Positions 30,323 to 41,181 are shown, counted from the first letter of the stretch. The stretch: 64,000 nucleotides of DNA from Verrucomicrobiota bacterium (GCA_027493615.1 JAOSKK010000002.1:202096-266095); one strand, 5' to 3'. Notes: generated by a model from the letters alone, not told the origin. A program made the numbers and translations.

Positions 30323-31976
30323 CTAGATCATGGGATCGCCCCCCGGATCGCTGCCGGGCCGGGGCTTCGGCTGGTCCGGCCAGGTGAAGGAAAACAGGGC
30401 CCCGGCCCCTTCGCGCGACTGGAGTTGGACCTGGCCGCCGCGGGACTCGACGATGCGTTTGACCAGGGCGAGGCCGATGCCCGTGCCGCCGGCCTGGCGG
30501 CTGTTGGGCAGTTGCTCGAACATCTCGAACACGAGCGAGTGATAGCGCGGGGCGATGCCCGGGCCGTTGTCGGCCACGGCGAACTCCCACGCGCCGTCCA
30601 GGCGTGTCGCGGTGAGTGTCACCAAGCCCTGGGGCTTGTCCATGAACTTGATGGCGTTCTCGAGCAGGTTTTGCAAAACGTGGCGCAGGCGTTCGGCGCC
30701 GCCGCGGACACACGGCAGGAGCAGCGGCAGCCGGATCGTGATATGGGGCGGGGGTGCCAGCATGGCGAGGATGCCCGTGACCAGCCGGTGGACGTCGACC
30801 TCGGCCTCGGCCTCCTCCATCTGCCCCAGCCGGGTGTAGGCCAGCACGCCTTCGATCAGGTTGTGCATGTGCTGCACCCGTTGCTGCAGAAGGCTCAGCA
30901 ACCGCCGCCCTTCAGGTTCGAGCCGGTCCAGATAGTCCCGCCCGAGCCATTCCGCCAGGTTGTTCACGGCGCGCAGCGGGGCCTTGAGGTCGTGGGCCAC
31001 CACGTGGGCGAACTGGGCCAGTTCGCGGTTGGCCATTTCCAACTGGTTGGTCCGCTGGCCGACCCGCTTTTCCAGCTCCGCCTTGGCCTCCTCCTGCTGC
31101 CGCTTGAACCGGAGCTGCTCGGTGATGTCCTCGGACACCCCCACGAATCCGCGAAGCGCGCCGTCGGGCCCATGCAGGCGCGAGATGCAGGTGTGGGCGA
31201 AGCGCTCCAGGTTGTGGCCGGTGTTGACGCGGAACTGGCTCCGAAACTCGTGACCGTGCTTCAGCGCGCTCTGCCACTCGGCCCTGACGCGGTCGCGGTC
31301 CTCCGGCCCAACCATCTGCCACCAGGCACCGCGGGGTTCGCTCAGATGCTCGAGACTGGCAATCTGCCGCCACCGTGCGTTAGCCCGCACCAGCCGGCCT
31401 TGGGGATCGGTCTCGAAGATCCCGACGGGGGCATGGAGTTCGACGACCTGGAGCACCGCCTCCGGATTCGCGGTGGGGAGGCGTCGACTCGCGGGGCGGT
31501 TGCGGGCAGAGGCACACGGCCACCCAGCGGTCCCCCGTTCCTCCGGCGGGCTGCCGGCGGATCTGGCCGTCCATGGGGACGGAACGCCCTGACCGGCTGC
31601 GCCAGGTCCATCGTGCCGGCTCCCAGTCCGCGGGGATGTCGGCGGCTTGGAGCCGAGCCTGCCAGCGAGGGAGTTCCTCGCCGGCCACGACCTGCTCCAG
31701 CCGCAGGGGCTGGGGGTCCGCCGAAGGGTAGTCCAGACCTTCGCGCCAGCTCTGGTTGGCATACAGGATCCGGCCCTCGGCGTCGCAGACGGCGATCCAG
31801 TCGCTGCAGCGGTCGAGGAGGGCGGTGGTGGGGGCCCAGACCGAGAGCTTCCGTCGGTTGCCTGCCGGCGAGCTGGCCCCGCGCGTTGCCACCGTGGCAG
31901 GGTTGGCGTGGGGAGCCGGGCGTTTCCGTGTCCCCGGGCGGGTGGTGGTTCTTGGTGCGTGCAACGGAGCCAGCAT
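30323..31976 (-). CDS. PAS-PAS sensor histidine kinase (no membrane segment seen)
   Basis: Two PAS domains (first around DRCSDWIAVCDAEGRILYAN, second around APVGIFETDPQGRLVRAN), a coiled coil, then HisKA with phosphoacceptor HDLKAPLRAVNNL, N-box NLLENAIKF, G1 DNGPGIAP and G2 GGTGIGLALVKRIVE. This is the phytochrome-like soluble kinase layout without a chromophore domain. A net one-base gain (or two-base loss) near 31490-31530 separates the first PAS from the rest. The start at 31976 is uncertain because upstream sequence stays open. It is divergent from the phc-like operon, so a shared regulatory gap of about 270 bases lies between. Confidence 0.82.
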
Positions 31977-32250
31977 GTATGAGGGACCCGGTTGCGCGGA
32001 TGGACGACCCGGTCCATCGCTTCCCCGCCACCGCCCGGATCCCGGGGGCGGGTGGGGCACCGGCGGATCCGGGTGCCCGCGCCGCCCGTGGCGTGCGCTT
32101 GTTATGGCCCGGTCCCGCAGCCGAGGCAACAAGTATCCGGTACGTGGTGATGACTAAGCGGAACGACGGACCCCCACCAGTCACAGCGCTATTGCGCGAA
32201 GGGACGGGGCGAGGTCTTCTGATCGAAGCACTGCCGTTGAATTACTTGGC

Positions 32251-33699
32251 ATGACCACCCCGGCGACATCCGATTCTGCGTTGTTTGAGAATCGGGAGAT
32301 CCTGATCACCTGCCGCAACAGCCAGGGTGCGGAGGTGCGCTCCACCCCGGTTTACGTCACCCGGTACACCGCCCAGCTTGAGGTGTACAACCCGCACAGC
32401 ATCCTCCAGCTCTCCGAGGTGCTGGGGGACTTCCGGATCACGGTGGGCGAGGTGTGCAAGTACTCCGGCCGGGCGACAGTGAGCAACCTGGTCAACGCCG
32501 GCATCCTGTTGCTGGTCGAGGTCACTCTCGACGACACTTCCTGGCTGGACGTCGATCTTTTCTCGCCGATCGCGCAACCTGGCCGGCTGCGGGAGGAGCT
32601 GGAGGTTACGATCCAGCGGTGCCGGAAGATGCAGGCCATCACGCCCGAGTTCAAAGTGGCGGTGGCGGACTTCCAGTTCCTGCTGGCGGAACTGCGGCGC
32701 TGGCTGGACCAGGTGGAGCTGGGCGTCCGGTCGGAGCCCACCGGATTGCGTCGCGACATGGAACGGCAGGTGCTGGGGGACTTGGAGGGTCAGATTCTGC
32801 CGGAGATCGACGAGTGGGCGGCGCGTTTTGACGCGGCGGCCGAGGCGGTGGACGAGCACCTGCGGCCGGCCTGCCGGGCCTATGCCCGCCGCCAGATCCA
32901 TCCGTTGGTCTTGTACTCGCCGTTCGTGTACCGTACCTACCGCAAACCCCTCGGCTACGCGGGGGATTACGAGATGGTCAACATGATCCTGGGCGACCCC
33001 CTCGAGGGGGCGACGCTGTTCGCCAAAATGGTGAACGTGGTGTTTCTCCGCAATCCGCCCGCCCAGGCCCATCGCAACCGCATCCGGTACCTCCAGCAGC
33101 GGCTCGAGGAGGAGACCCGGCGGGTGGCGGCCCTCGGCCGGCGCCTGCGGGTGCTGAATCTGGGTTGTGGTCCGGCTCGCGAGATCCAGTTGTTCTTTGC
33201 CGAGCAGGACGTGTCGGACCTGGCCGATTTCACCCTGCTCGACTTCAATGCCGAGACCCTCGAGTTTGCCGAACAGACCCTCCGGAAGTACCGCGAGCAG
33301 CACAACCGGAAGGCCGGGCTGCAGTTCGCCGAGAAGTCCATCAACCAACTGCTCAAGGAGGCCATCCGGCCGGCGGCCGCGCAGCCCGGCGAGCAGTATG
33401 ACTTCGTGTACTGTGCCGGGCTTTTCGACTATGTGTCGGACCGGGTCTGCCGCCGGCTCACCGAGCTGTTCTACAACTGGCTCGCTCCCGGAGGGTCGCT
33501 CCTTGTGAGCAACGTGGACGCCGCCAAGCCCTTCCGGCACTCGATGGATTACATCCTGGAGTGGCACCTCATCTGCCGCAATCGGGAGCAGATGAAGAGC
33601 CTCGTCCCCAACGGCGCGTCGCCGGACCAGTGGCGGATCACGGCCGACCCGACCCAGGTGAATCTCTTCCTGGAAGTCACCAGGCCCGTGGCGGCTTGA
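32251..33699 (+). CDS. PhcB-like SAM-dependent methyltransferase with N-terminal PilZ-like domain
   Basis: 482 residues, intact. The N-terminal 90 residues resemble PilZ-like beta domains. A helical linker contains RKPLGYAGDYEMVNMI, a stretch I associate with 3-hydroxy fatty acid methyl ester synthases of the PhcB type. The C-terminal class I methyltransferase has motif I VLNLGCGPAREIQLF, FTLLDFNAE and YDFVYCAGLFDYVSD. PhcB methylates a 3-hydroxy fatty acid to make a diffusible quorum signal; this role here is inferred from the fold plus the three downstream signalling domains in phcS-phcR-phcQ order. The next gene starts 6 bases after the stop. Confidence 0.75.
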   Translation: MTTPATSDSALFENREILITCRNSQGAEVRSTPVYVTRYTAQLEVYNPHSILQLSEVLGDFRITVGEVCKYSGRATVSNLVNAGILLLVEVTLDDTSWLDVDLFSPIAQPGRLREELEVTIQRCRKMQAITPEFKVAVADFQFLLAELRRWLDQVELGVRSEPTGLRRDMERQVLGDLEGQILPEIDEWAARFDAAAEAVDEHLRPACRAYARRQIHPLVLYSPFVYRTYRKPLGYAGDYEMVNMILGDPLEGATLFAKMVNVVFLRNPPAQAHRNRIRYLQQRLEEETRRVAALGRRLRVLNLGCGPAREIQLFFAEQDVSDLADFTLLDFNAETLEFAEQTLRKYREQHNRKAGLQFAEKSINQLLKEAIRPAAAQPGEQYDFVYCAGLFDYVSDRVCRRLTELFYNWLAPGGSLLVSNVDAAKPFRHSMDYILEWHLICRNREQMKSLVPNGASPDQWRITADPTQVNLFLEVTRPVAA

Positions 33700-33705
33700 A
33701 CCCGT

Positions 33706-36539
33706 ATGCCCGACGCCCCGGCATCCCCTGTTGCTGAGCCCGGCACGACGCCGGTCGAGGTGACCCCTGAGGTCGTCGAGGCCTTCACCGAGCACGAGCG
33801 GACCCGCGGGATCCGGCGCCTCATCGTGGGCTGTTACCTCGTAATGGTCCTGATGCCGCTGGGATCGCTGGTGGACTACCAACTCTTGAAGGTCGACCCG
33901 ACTGTTGATGGTGGCGGCACTCAAGACCTGCACAAGTTTGCCGCAGTGCGGTTGGCCTGTTCCGCGATGGTGATCCCTCTCATCTTCCTGTTCCGCTCGC
34001 GGGTCGCTGCCCAGCATTATCGGCTCTTGGGCATTCTCCTGGCCGTGATCCCGACGTTCGGAATGACGTGGATCATCCGGGAGACCGACGGTGCGGCCTC
34101 ACCGTACTACGCCGGCATCAATCTGATCTTGTTGGCGATGGCGATGCTGGCACAGTGGACGTGGCGTCAGAGCCTGGCGGCGCTGATCATCCTGATGACC
34201 TTCTATCTGGCGGCAACGTTCGCCACGCTGACTTTGCGATCCGAGAGTGACCCGGGCACGGCTGGCATCTTCTTCAACAACCTGTGGTTCATGTTGTTGA
34301 CCGGGGTGATCGTGATCGTGGGCAGCGAGATTCAAGGGCAACTGCGTTTCCGGGATTTCGTGTCCAACTGGGAGCTGCAGCGGAGCCGGAAGGAACTCGA
34401 GGCCAGCTACCGTCGGTTGCAGGAGCTGGACGAGCTGAAGGGGCGCTTTTTCGCCAACATCAGTCACGAGCTGCGGACGCCTCTGACGCTGCTGCTGACG
34501 CCGCTGGAACCGTTGCTGGCGGAGGAAGCCCTGCCCGATCCCCGGCTCCGGGAAACGCTTGCGACGATGCGGGCGAACGGCATGCGGCTGCTGAAGCTGA
34601 TCAACGACCTCCTGGATCTGGTGCGGCTGGATGCCGGCCAGCTCCAGTTGCAGCGCGCCGCGATCGAGGTCGAGGTGTTCCTGGGCGGCTTGATCAACGC
34701 CGTGCGGGCCCTCGCCGAGGAACGCGGGCTGCGCCTGCGGTGTGAAGTGGACCCGGCGTTGAGCACTGTCCAGGCGGACCCGGACAAACTCGAGAAGGTG
34801 TTCCTCAACCTGCTCTTCAACGCCATCAAGTTCACCGCCGCGGGCGGGAGCATCCGCCTGACGGCGCGGCGGGAAGCGGACCATGCCGTGTTTCAGGTCA
34901 TCGACACGGGCGTGGGCATCGCCCCCGAGCACCAGCGCTATCTTTTCAGCCGTTTCTGGCAGGCCGACTCCTCGAGTCAGCGCAAGTACCAGGGTGCCGG
35001 GATCGGCCTGGCGCTGGTCAAGGAGCTCGTGCTGGCGCACGGCGGCACCGTGAGCGCGCAGAGTGAAACGGGGCGGGGCACCACGATGACCGTCCGGCTG
35101 CCGCTCGAAGTGCCGGCCCAGGCCGGGTCGCAGGCTTCGCCGGAGACGCCGCCCCGTCGGTGGCCGCCGCGCCGGCACCGGCCAGTCCGGCCGCCGCTCC
35201 GGCGGCGCCCGTCGGGACCCCCACCGAGACCACCTGGCTGCGCGATCTGTACCGGCGCGCGGAGATGTTCCCGCCGGTGCCGGGGTTGCGCGAGGCGTTG
35301 CGGTCGCCGGGTCCGGCCGTCAGCAGCAAGGCCCCGCGCGTTCTCATCGTGGACGACGAGCCGGACATGCTCCGCTTCCTCCACACCCAATTGTGTCGGG
35401 ACTACCAGGTGATTGAGGCCGTGGACGGTGACCAGGCGGTCACGCTGGCGGCGCAGTACCTGCCGGACGTGATCATCTGCGACCTGATGTTGCCGGAGAA
35501 GGACGGGCTGGCGGTCTGTCGCGAGCTGCGCAACAAGACGGTGACGCGGGCGCTGCCCTTCCTGATGCTGACCGCGCGGGCCGACGACGAGACCAAGCTG
35601 CGGGCACTCCAGCATGGGGCCAACGACTTCCTCTCCAAACCGTTCTCGTTGGCGGAGCTGCGGGCCCGGGTGCGGAGCCTGAGTCAGAGCCATCAGTTGC
35701 AGCTCGCCTTGTCGCGCCAGAACCAGAAGCTTGAGGCGACGCTGGAGGAGCTGAAGGAAACGGAGCTGCAGTTGGTGCAGGCCGAGAAGATGGCTTCGCT
35801 GGGCCGGATGAGCGCCGGCATCATCCACGAGATCAACAACCCTCTGAACTTCTCGCTGACCGCGATCGGGGTGCTGGAGCGGATGCTCGTCCATCTGAGC
35901 GACGAGGACCGGGCCGACGCGGAGGAGATGCTGCACGACATCCGGGACGGCCTGCGTCGGGTGGCGGGGATCATCGGCGATTTGCGCACCTTCACGCATC
36001 CGCAGGGCGGGGAGTTGGAGGAGGTGGATGTCCAGCGGGCCGTGGAGGCCGCGCTCCGGTTCCTGGCGGCGGAATGGCGCGACCGGGTGACGGTCGAGAC
36101 GCACATCCCGGAGGGGTTCACCGTGCCGGCGATCTACAACAAGCTGATTCAGGTGTTTGTGAACCTCTTGCAGAACTCCCTGGACGCGTTGCGCAGTCAC
36201 CCGCCGGCGGACGGTCCGCCGTGCATCACGATCAGCGCGGTCGAGCGGGAGGGGGCCCGGGTGGTGCTGGTGCGCGACAACGGCCCTGGCATCCCGGCGC
36301 ACCAACAGGCGCGGATTTTTGACCCGTTCTTCACCACCAAGGAGGTGGGCCAGGGGACGGGTCTGGGGCTGAGCATCTGCTATCGGCTCTTGAACGAGGT
36401 GGGCGGGGGGATTAGCGTGCGCAGCCAGGAAGGCGAATTCTGCGAATTCTCCCTGGTCTTTGCGGACCGTCCTCGCGAACGCGTCGTACGGACTCGGACA
36501 ACAACGGCACCAGAAAAGGCTACCGCACTCGTTTCATGA
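33706..36539 (+). CDS. PhcS/PhcR-like fused membrane kinase-receiver-kinase
   Basis: Six membrane helices (about residues 43-215, e.g. LIVGCYLVMVLMPLGSLV and NLWFMLLTGVIVIVGS) lead into a first kinase: HELRTPLTLLLTPLEPLL, NLLFNAIKF, GAGIGLALVKELV. After a Pro/Ala linker comes a canonical receiver (VLIVDDEPDM, ICDLMLPEKDG, FLSKPFS) and a second NtrB-like kinase (AGIIHEINNPLNF, DNGPGIPAH, GTGLGLSICYRLLNE). In Ralstonia these are two proteins, PhcS and PhcR. Here one missing C near 35148-35152 is all that separates them, and neither a stop nor a convincing new start lies between, so a 944-residue fusion is the simpler reading. The stop overlaps the next start (ATGA). Confidence 0.75.
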
Positions 36540-37799
36540 ACTCGATCTACGACTACAAGCGTTTCGCCATCCCTCTACGTGGATGATGAGGAGAAGTCGC
36601 TCAAATACTTTGCCCGGGCCTTTGCCGACACGTTCCGGATCCTGACCGCGACCAATGCGGCCGACGGCTACCAGTTGCTGCTCGACCACCAGGACGAGAT
36701 CGGCGTGGTCATGAGCGACCAGCGCATGCCGGGCGAGCAGGGGGTGCAGTTCCTGGAGAAGGCGCGCCGCCTCCAGCCGCGGGTGATCCGCATCCTGGCC
36801 ACAGCCTTCACCGACCTGGACGCGGCCATCGCGGCGGTGAACACCGGGGCGATCTACAAGTACGTCACCAAGCCGTGGGACATCCCGCTGCTCGAGAATA
36901 CGCTCAAGCGCAGCCTCGAGTTCTTCATTGTGCAGCTCGAGCGCGACCTCCTCCTGCGCGAGAAGCTCTCGAGCCTCCACCGGATGCTCATTGCCGATCG
37001 CATCCTCAGCCTGGGCGTGCTGGCCGCGGGCCTGAACAACCAGTTGCGCAACTCGCTCGACGCCGTGCACAAGTTTCTGGATCTCGCGCCGGAAATGCTC
37101 CAGCGGGAGAACGTGGACCTCGAACAGTTGCGGAACCCCAACTTCTGGCAGGAGTTCCATCGCCACGTCCAGAGCCAGGTCAAGACCGTCCTCGGCCTCA
37201 TGCACGGCCTCTCCGAGGAGACGAAGCAGCCGTTCCGGTTCGACACCGAGATGCGCGTGCAGGCCTCGCTCGAGGAAGCTCTCCAGACGCTCGGTCCGGA
37301 ACTGGCGGCGCGTGGCATCCGCGTCCGCAACGAGGTGCCTCCGGATCTGCCGGCCCTGCGGGTGGATCGCACCCGGTTCCACAAGCTCTTCGAGCTGCTG
37401 TTGCGCGACGCCCTCCTGCGGCTGGCCTCCAACTGCGAGATCCGATTCCACGCCGCGTTCCGCCCCGGCGCGGGAGACAGCGTGGATGAGGTGGACATCA
37501 CGATTCAGGACAGCGGGCCGGGGCTGCCGCCGGAGACCGTGCTGTCCGTGCTCGACCCGCTCATTGCCCGGGAGGACAAGGCGGCGGATCTGGGGCTGCA
37601 CCTGATGGCCTGCTACTTCATCGTGTACCACCACGGCGGTCGCATCGGCCTCCGGTCGGGCGGCGAGACGGGCACGTGCCTGACGCTTACGCTGCCCTTG
37701 CAGCCGCCCGCCAGCGTGACGCCGGTCGAGAGCGAGGAGTTCCTGGTGCGGGCGATGACCAACGAGCGCCTGTGGGAGCGCCTGCTGGCCGGCGCCTGA
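36536..37799 (+). CDS. PhcQ-like response regulator with pseudokinase C-terminus
   Basis: 420 residues after removing one extra C near 36569-36572, which restores NSIYDYKRFAILYVDDEEKS. The receiver is canonical (phosphoacceptor in GVVMSDQRMPG, lysine in IYKYVTKPWD). The C-terminal part has a kinase fold, but the usual histidine is replaced in AAGLNNQLRNSLDA, and the N-box asparagine is Asp in LFELLLRDALL, so autophosphorylation is unlikely. PhcQ-type regulators have this receiver-plus-kinase-like layout. Translationally coupled to the gene before (ATGA). Confidence 0.78.
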
Positions 37800-37808
37800 G
37801 CCGCAGGC

Positions 37809-38920
37809 TCAGCGGGGTGGGCCCCTTTGGTCGGCGGGAGGGGCGGGGGCTCGTTGACGCTCCAGTACTGCGCCAGCAGGTCGAGACGCTCGACAAACTC
37901 GGCGGAAGTGGCCGGCTTGGTCAGGTACCCCGTGATGCCCAGCGCGTGCATCCGGTGTTTGTCCTCGTCCAGCTTCGAGGAGGTCAACACGACCACCGGC
38001 ATCGTGCGCAAGCCGGAGTCCTTGCGAACCTCGGTCAGGAATTCGCGACCGTTCATCCCGGGCATCTTGATGTCGAGAAGGATCAAACCCGGCCGGGGGT
38101 TGTCGGAGCCGCGCAGGTACTTCAAGGCTTCCTCGGCGGTTCGCTTCACCACGAGCTTCACCTTGGAACCCAGTTCCTTCAGCGCCCGGTCCACGTTCAG
38201 GATGTCCACCTCGTCGTCCTCGACCAGCAGCACCGGGCTGGCATTCCGCTCGAACGCCAGCACGCGCTCGGCGTGTTGCCGGTGCTGTTCCCAGAGCATG
38301 GCGTAGCGCATCAGCTCATGCGCCCCTTGAATCCCCAGTTTGTTGCGGATGTTGGCCCGGTGGACGTCCACGGTCCGCGGGCTGATGGAAAGCTCAGCGG
38401 CGATTTCCTTGGCCTCGAGTCCCTTGCCGGTGAAGACGAAGACTTCCATCTCCCGCTGGGAGAGCACCTGGGACGGGTCCTTGGGGGCGCCGGGTGTGCC
38501 GCTCGAGAGCCGCTGGAGCAGAGCGTCCTTGATCTCGGAGCTGACCACGACCTGCTGCCGGGCCACCTGGCGGATGGCGGCCGCCAGGGCCGGGGCTTCA
38601 ATGCCGTTGGAGACATAGCCGAGTGCTCCGGCCTTCAAGGACCGCTCCGCGGAACGGGCGTCCTCATGATCCGCCAGGATGAGCACGCCGGGCTGCGGCG
38701 TGATGTCCAGCAGCTTGCGGATGACCTGGTCACTCTCCTGCCGACAGAAGCTGCTGCCCAGCAACACCACTGCCGGTTTGGCATTGTTGACTCCCCGCAG
38801 ACCTGACACAGCATCGGAGGCTTCGCCGATGACGTCGATGTCCGCTGCCCCCTCCAAGTGACTGCGCAGGCCGGCCCGGGTGATGGACTGCTCTTCCATT
38901 ATGAACACTCGGATAATCAT
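37809..38920 (-). CDS. REC-HTH-REC response regulator, first receiver degenerate
   Basis: An N-terminal NarL-type half: receiver (VFIMEEQSITRAGLRSHLEG) and a LuxR-type HTH (LSQREMEVFVFTGKGLEAKE, SPRTVDVHRANIRNKLG). A second, Rcp1-like receiver follows (VLLVEDDEVDILNVDRAL, LILLDIKMPGMNG, GYLTKPATSAEF). In the first receiver the phosphoacceptor position is Gly (VVLLGSSFC) and the conserved Lys is absent (GYVSNG), whereas the second keeps both. The frame runs into antisense of the phcQ-like gene unless one G is restored in the 5-base run near 37847-37851; repair gives a stop at 37809, 9 bases clear of that gene. It likely takes phosphate from a nearby kinase. Confidence 0.8.
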
Positions 38921-40197
38921 GGCCCGAGGATGACAGGTTCTGCCAGCGCCTGCAATCCCTTGTTAAGTGGAATTGACAGATCGGGCTTGCTCCCCGACGC
39001 GCGCCACCTCTCGCTGCGGCCGCGGCTGCGGCTCCCGCGACCGCGCTCAGGCCCTGTCCCCTCCACCAGCGGCGTCGCATAAGTGCTCGACCAGGCTGTC
39101 AACCCTCCCCGGACACTCTTCACCTGCCTGAATCCCTGCGCCTTCAGCCACTCGACGGCCCGCAGCGAGCGCACGCCAGCCTGGCAGTGAAGGTAGAGGA
39201 CCACGCCCGGATCCAGTTCGGCCACGCGCTCCTCCAGCGCGGACAGCGGCAGATGTCTGGTTCCCGGCAGATGCCCGGCCGCCCACTCCTCGGGTTCGCG
39301 CACGTCCACCACGGTGATGCCGAGTTCGGGTTCCTCCAGGGCACGCTTCAGGTCCTCGACGGTCACCTCGTCCGGGGACAACTCCAGCGGCCCGCAGGCC
39401 AGCGATTCGGTGCGGAGCTCGGTGATGGTCGGGTGGTCGCCGCAAACCGGGCAGCCGCGGTCGCGTCTCAGCCGGAGTTCCCGGAACTGCAGGGACAAGG
39501 CGTCGAAGACCACCAGGCGCCCGAGCAGGGAGCGGCCTTGACCGAGGAGCAGCTTGAGCACCTCGGTGGCCTGAAGGCAGCCGATCACCCCGGGCAGCAC
39601 GCCCAGCACCCCGGCCTCGGCGCAGCTCGGAACAGTGCCCGCGGGAGGGAGCTCCGGGAACAGGCAGCGGTAGCAGGGACCCTCGCGGTGCGGCGCAAAC
39701 AGACTGACCTGTCCTTCCCAGCGAAAAATGGCACCATACACGTTCGGCTTGCCGAGCATTACGCAGGCGTCGTTCACCAGGTAGCGTGTGGGAAAATTGT
39801 CGGTGCCGTCGACCACCACATCGTAGCCGGACAGGATCTCCTGCGCGTTCTCGGCGGTCAGGCGGACGGTGTGGGGCACGACCTCGACGTCCGGGTTGAG
39901 CCGGCGGAGGGTCTCGACGGCGGATTGCGTCTTGGGGCGGCCGACGTCCGGGGTGCCGTGGAGCACCTGGCGTTGCAGGTTGGACAGATCAACGTGGTCG
40001 AAGTCCACGATTCCCAACCGCCCCACCCCCGCGGCCGCCAGATACAGAGCCACGGGGGAACCGAGTCCGCCTGCGCCCACGCAGAGCACGCGGCCTGCCC
40101 GGAGCTTGCGCTGGCCGGCCGGCCCGACCTCCGGCAGCAGCACCTGGCGGGCGTAACGGCGGAGGTCCGAATGAGCGGGTGAACCGGCTTCCCTCAT
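38917..40197 (-). CDS. MoeB/ThiF-like adenylyltransferase with C-terminal rhodanese
   Basis: E1-like enzyme that adenylates the C-terminus of a sulfur-carrier protein, fused to a sulfurtransferase. Visible are VGAGGLGSPVALYLAAAG (ATP site), DFDHVDLSNLQRQVLH, zinc cysteines in CYRCLFPE and CPVCGDHP, and the rhodanese active loop HCQAGVRSLRA. Typical for molybdopterin or thiamine sulfur transfer. The listed end keeps the open frame, which adds a 60-residue basic tail and ends in ATGA over the next start. Alternatively one lost G near 39060 would end the protein at 39047, closer to the family length. Confidence 0.9.
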   Translation of the reverse strand: MREAGSPAHSDLRRYARQVLLPEVGPAGQRKLRAGRVLCVGAGGLGSPVALYLAAAGVGRLGIVDFDHVDLSNLQRQVLHGTPDVGRPKTQSAVETLRRLNPDVEVVPHTVRLTAENAQEILSGYDVVVDGTDNFPTRYLVNDACVMLGKPNVYGAIFRWEGQVSLFAPHREGPCYRCLFPELPPAGTVPSCAEAGVLGVLPGVIGCLQATEVLKLLLGQGRSLLGRLVVFDALSLQFRELRLRRDRGCPVCGDHPTITELRTESLACGPLELSPDEVTVEDLKRALEEPELGITVVDVREPEEWAAGHLPGTRHLPLSALEERVAELDPGVVLYLHCQAGVRSLRAVEWLKAQGFRQVKSVRGGLTAWSSTYATPLVEGTGPERGRGSRSRGRSERWRASGSKPDLSIPLNKGLQALAEPVILGP

Positions 40198-40214
40198 GCG
40201 CGTCCCCGGGGTGG

Positions 40215-41068
40215 CTACTCGACGGGCGCGCGGGGGCTGCTGGAGTGCTCCTGAAGCCAGGCCACGTCCGGATTGTCCGGGGAGGGAACGTCGAGTTCGA
40301 GATGGTGACGCGCGCGCAGCGGTGGGGTGGTGCGCCGGTCCCGCCAGCGTTTGATCTCCGCGTGGCCATCGGCAAAGGCAATGCCGGCGCTGCGGCCGTG
40401 GTAGCTGGCCGGGAAGTCCACGATGCGGGCCTGCACCCCGCGCAGCTTCAGATTCGTCTGGAACAAGCCGTCGTTGATGCTGTCCTCGCGTTCGTCCATC
40501 AGGACCCAAGCCCGGGCGGGGGGATCCACGATGTCGTCGAGGCGCCGGAACACATGGAAATCATCCTCTCCGATGGGGGTGGTTCCGATGTAGTTCATCC
40601 AGCAGTTCATGGACACGCTGCGGACCCGCGCGTGGAACGGCCGCTGATGGTGACCTCACTGCGGTCGGCGGGACACCGGTAGATGCCGGCGTTCCGGACG
40701 TAAGGGGGCCAGTTGGGAGAATCGCAGGTCGGTCAGATAAAGGGTGTTGGTGTTGTCCGGGCTGGAGCTGAAATCCAGCCAACCGGACACCCAGCGGTCC
40801 GAGCCGGGGTAGGAGCCGCTCAGCACGCCGGGCAGCCAGCCGTAGTTATCATCGGCATACATGGTCCAGGCCTTCTGAATCTGCTGAAGGTTGTGCAGAC
40901 ACAGAATCGCCTGCGCCCGCTGTTTCGAGCGGACCAGGAGGGCAACAACAGCGAGGCGATCAGGCCGATCACCGCCATGACCGCGAGCAGCTCCAGCAGG
41001 GTAAAACCCTCCCTTCGGCGGAGGGCACCTCCGCCCGTCGTCAGGGGCGCTGGTTTCCTGGTCTTCAC
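40215..41068 (-). CDS. Type II secretion-type pseudopilin (prepilin cleavage/methylation N-terminus)
   Basis: 284 residues after repair. It begins with a short basic leader and the cleavage/methylation segment REGFTLLELLAVMAVIGLIA, then a pilin helix and a globular domain (NLQQIQKAWTMYADDN, NAGIYRCPADRSEV, VRSVSMNCWMNYIG, GIAFADGHAEIKRW). The closing FADGH motif is characteristic of single-gene pseudopilins common in Verrucomicrobiota and Planctomycetota. Breaks: one base lost near 40937, one extra T near 40707, one base lost near 40635. No secretion machinery genes are adjacent. Confidence 0.85.
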
Positions 41069-41181
41069 CGGCTGTGGCTGTTCGCGCGGGAAAGGTAGCG
41101 CCCCGCTGACGGGAAGGCAAGCCTGGTTCCCGCCCGGTTTCCGGCTGGCAACGCCCGGCCGACGGCCCCGCTTCGCGGACG

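Noticed and set aside
35160..36539. Separate receiver-kinase gene starting at a GTG at 35160
   Set aside because: No ribosome site is visible, and the upstream kinase frame has no stop before it, so a fusion with one missing base is simpler.
37613..37808. C-terminal extension of the REC-HTH-REC protein into the phcQ-like gene
   Set aside because: The tail is antisense to a real coding region and vanishes with one restored base, which gives a stop at 37809.
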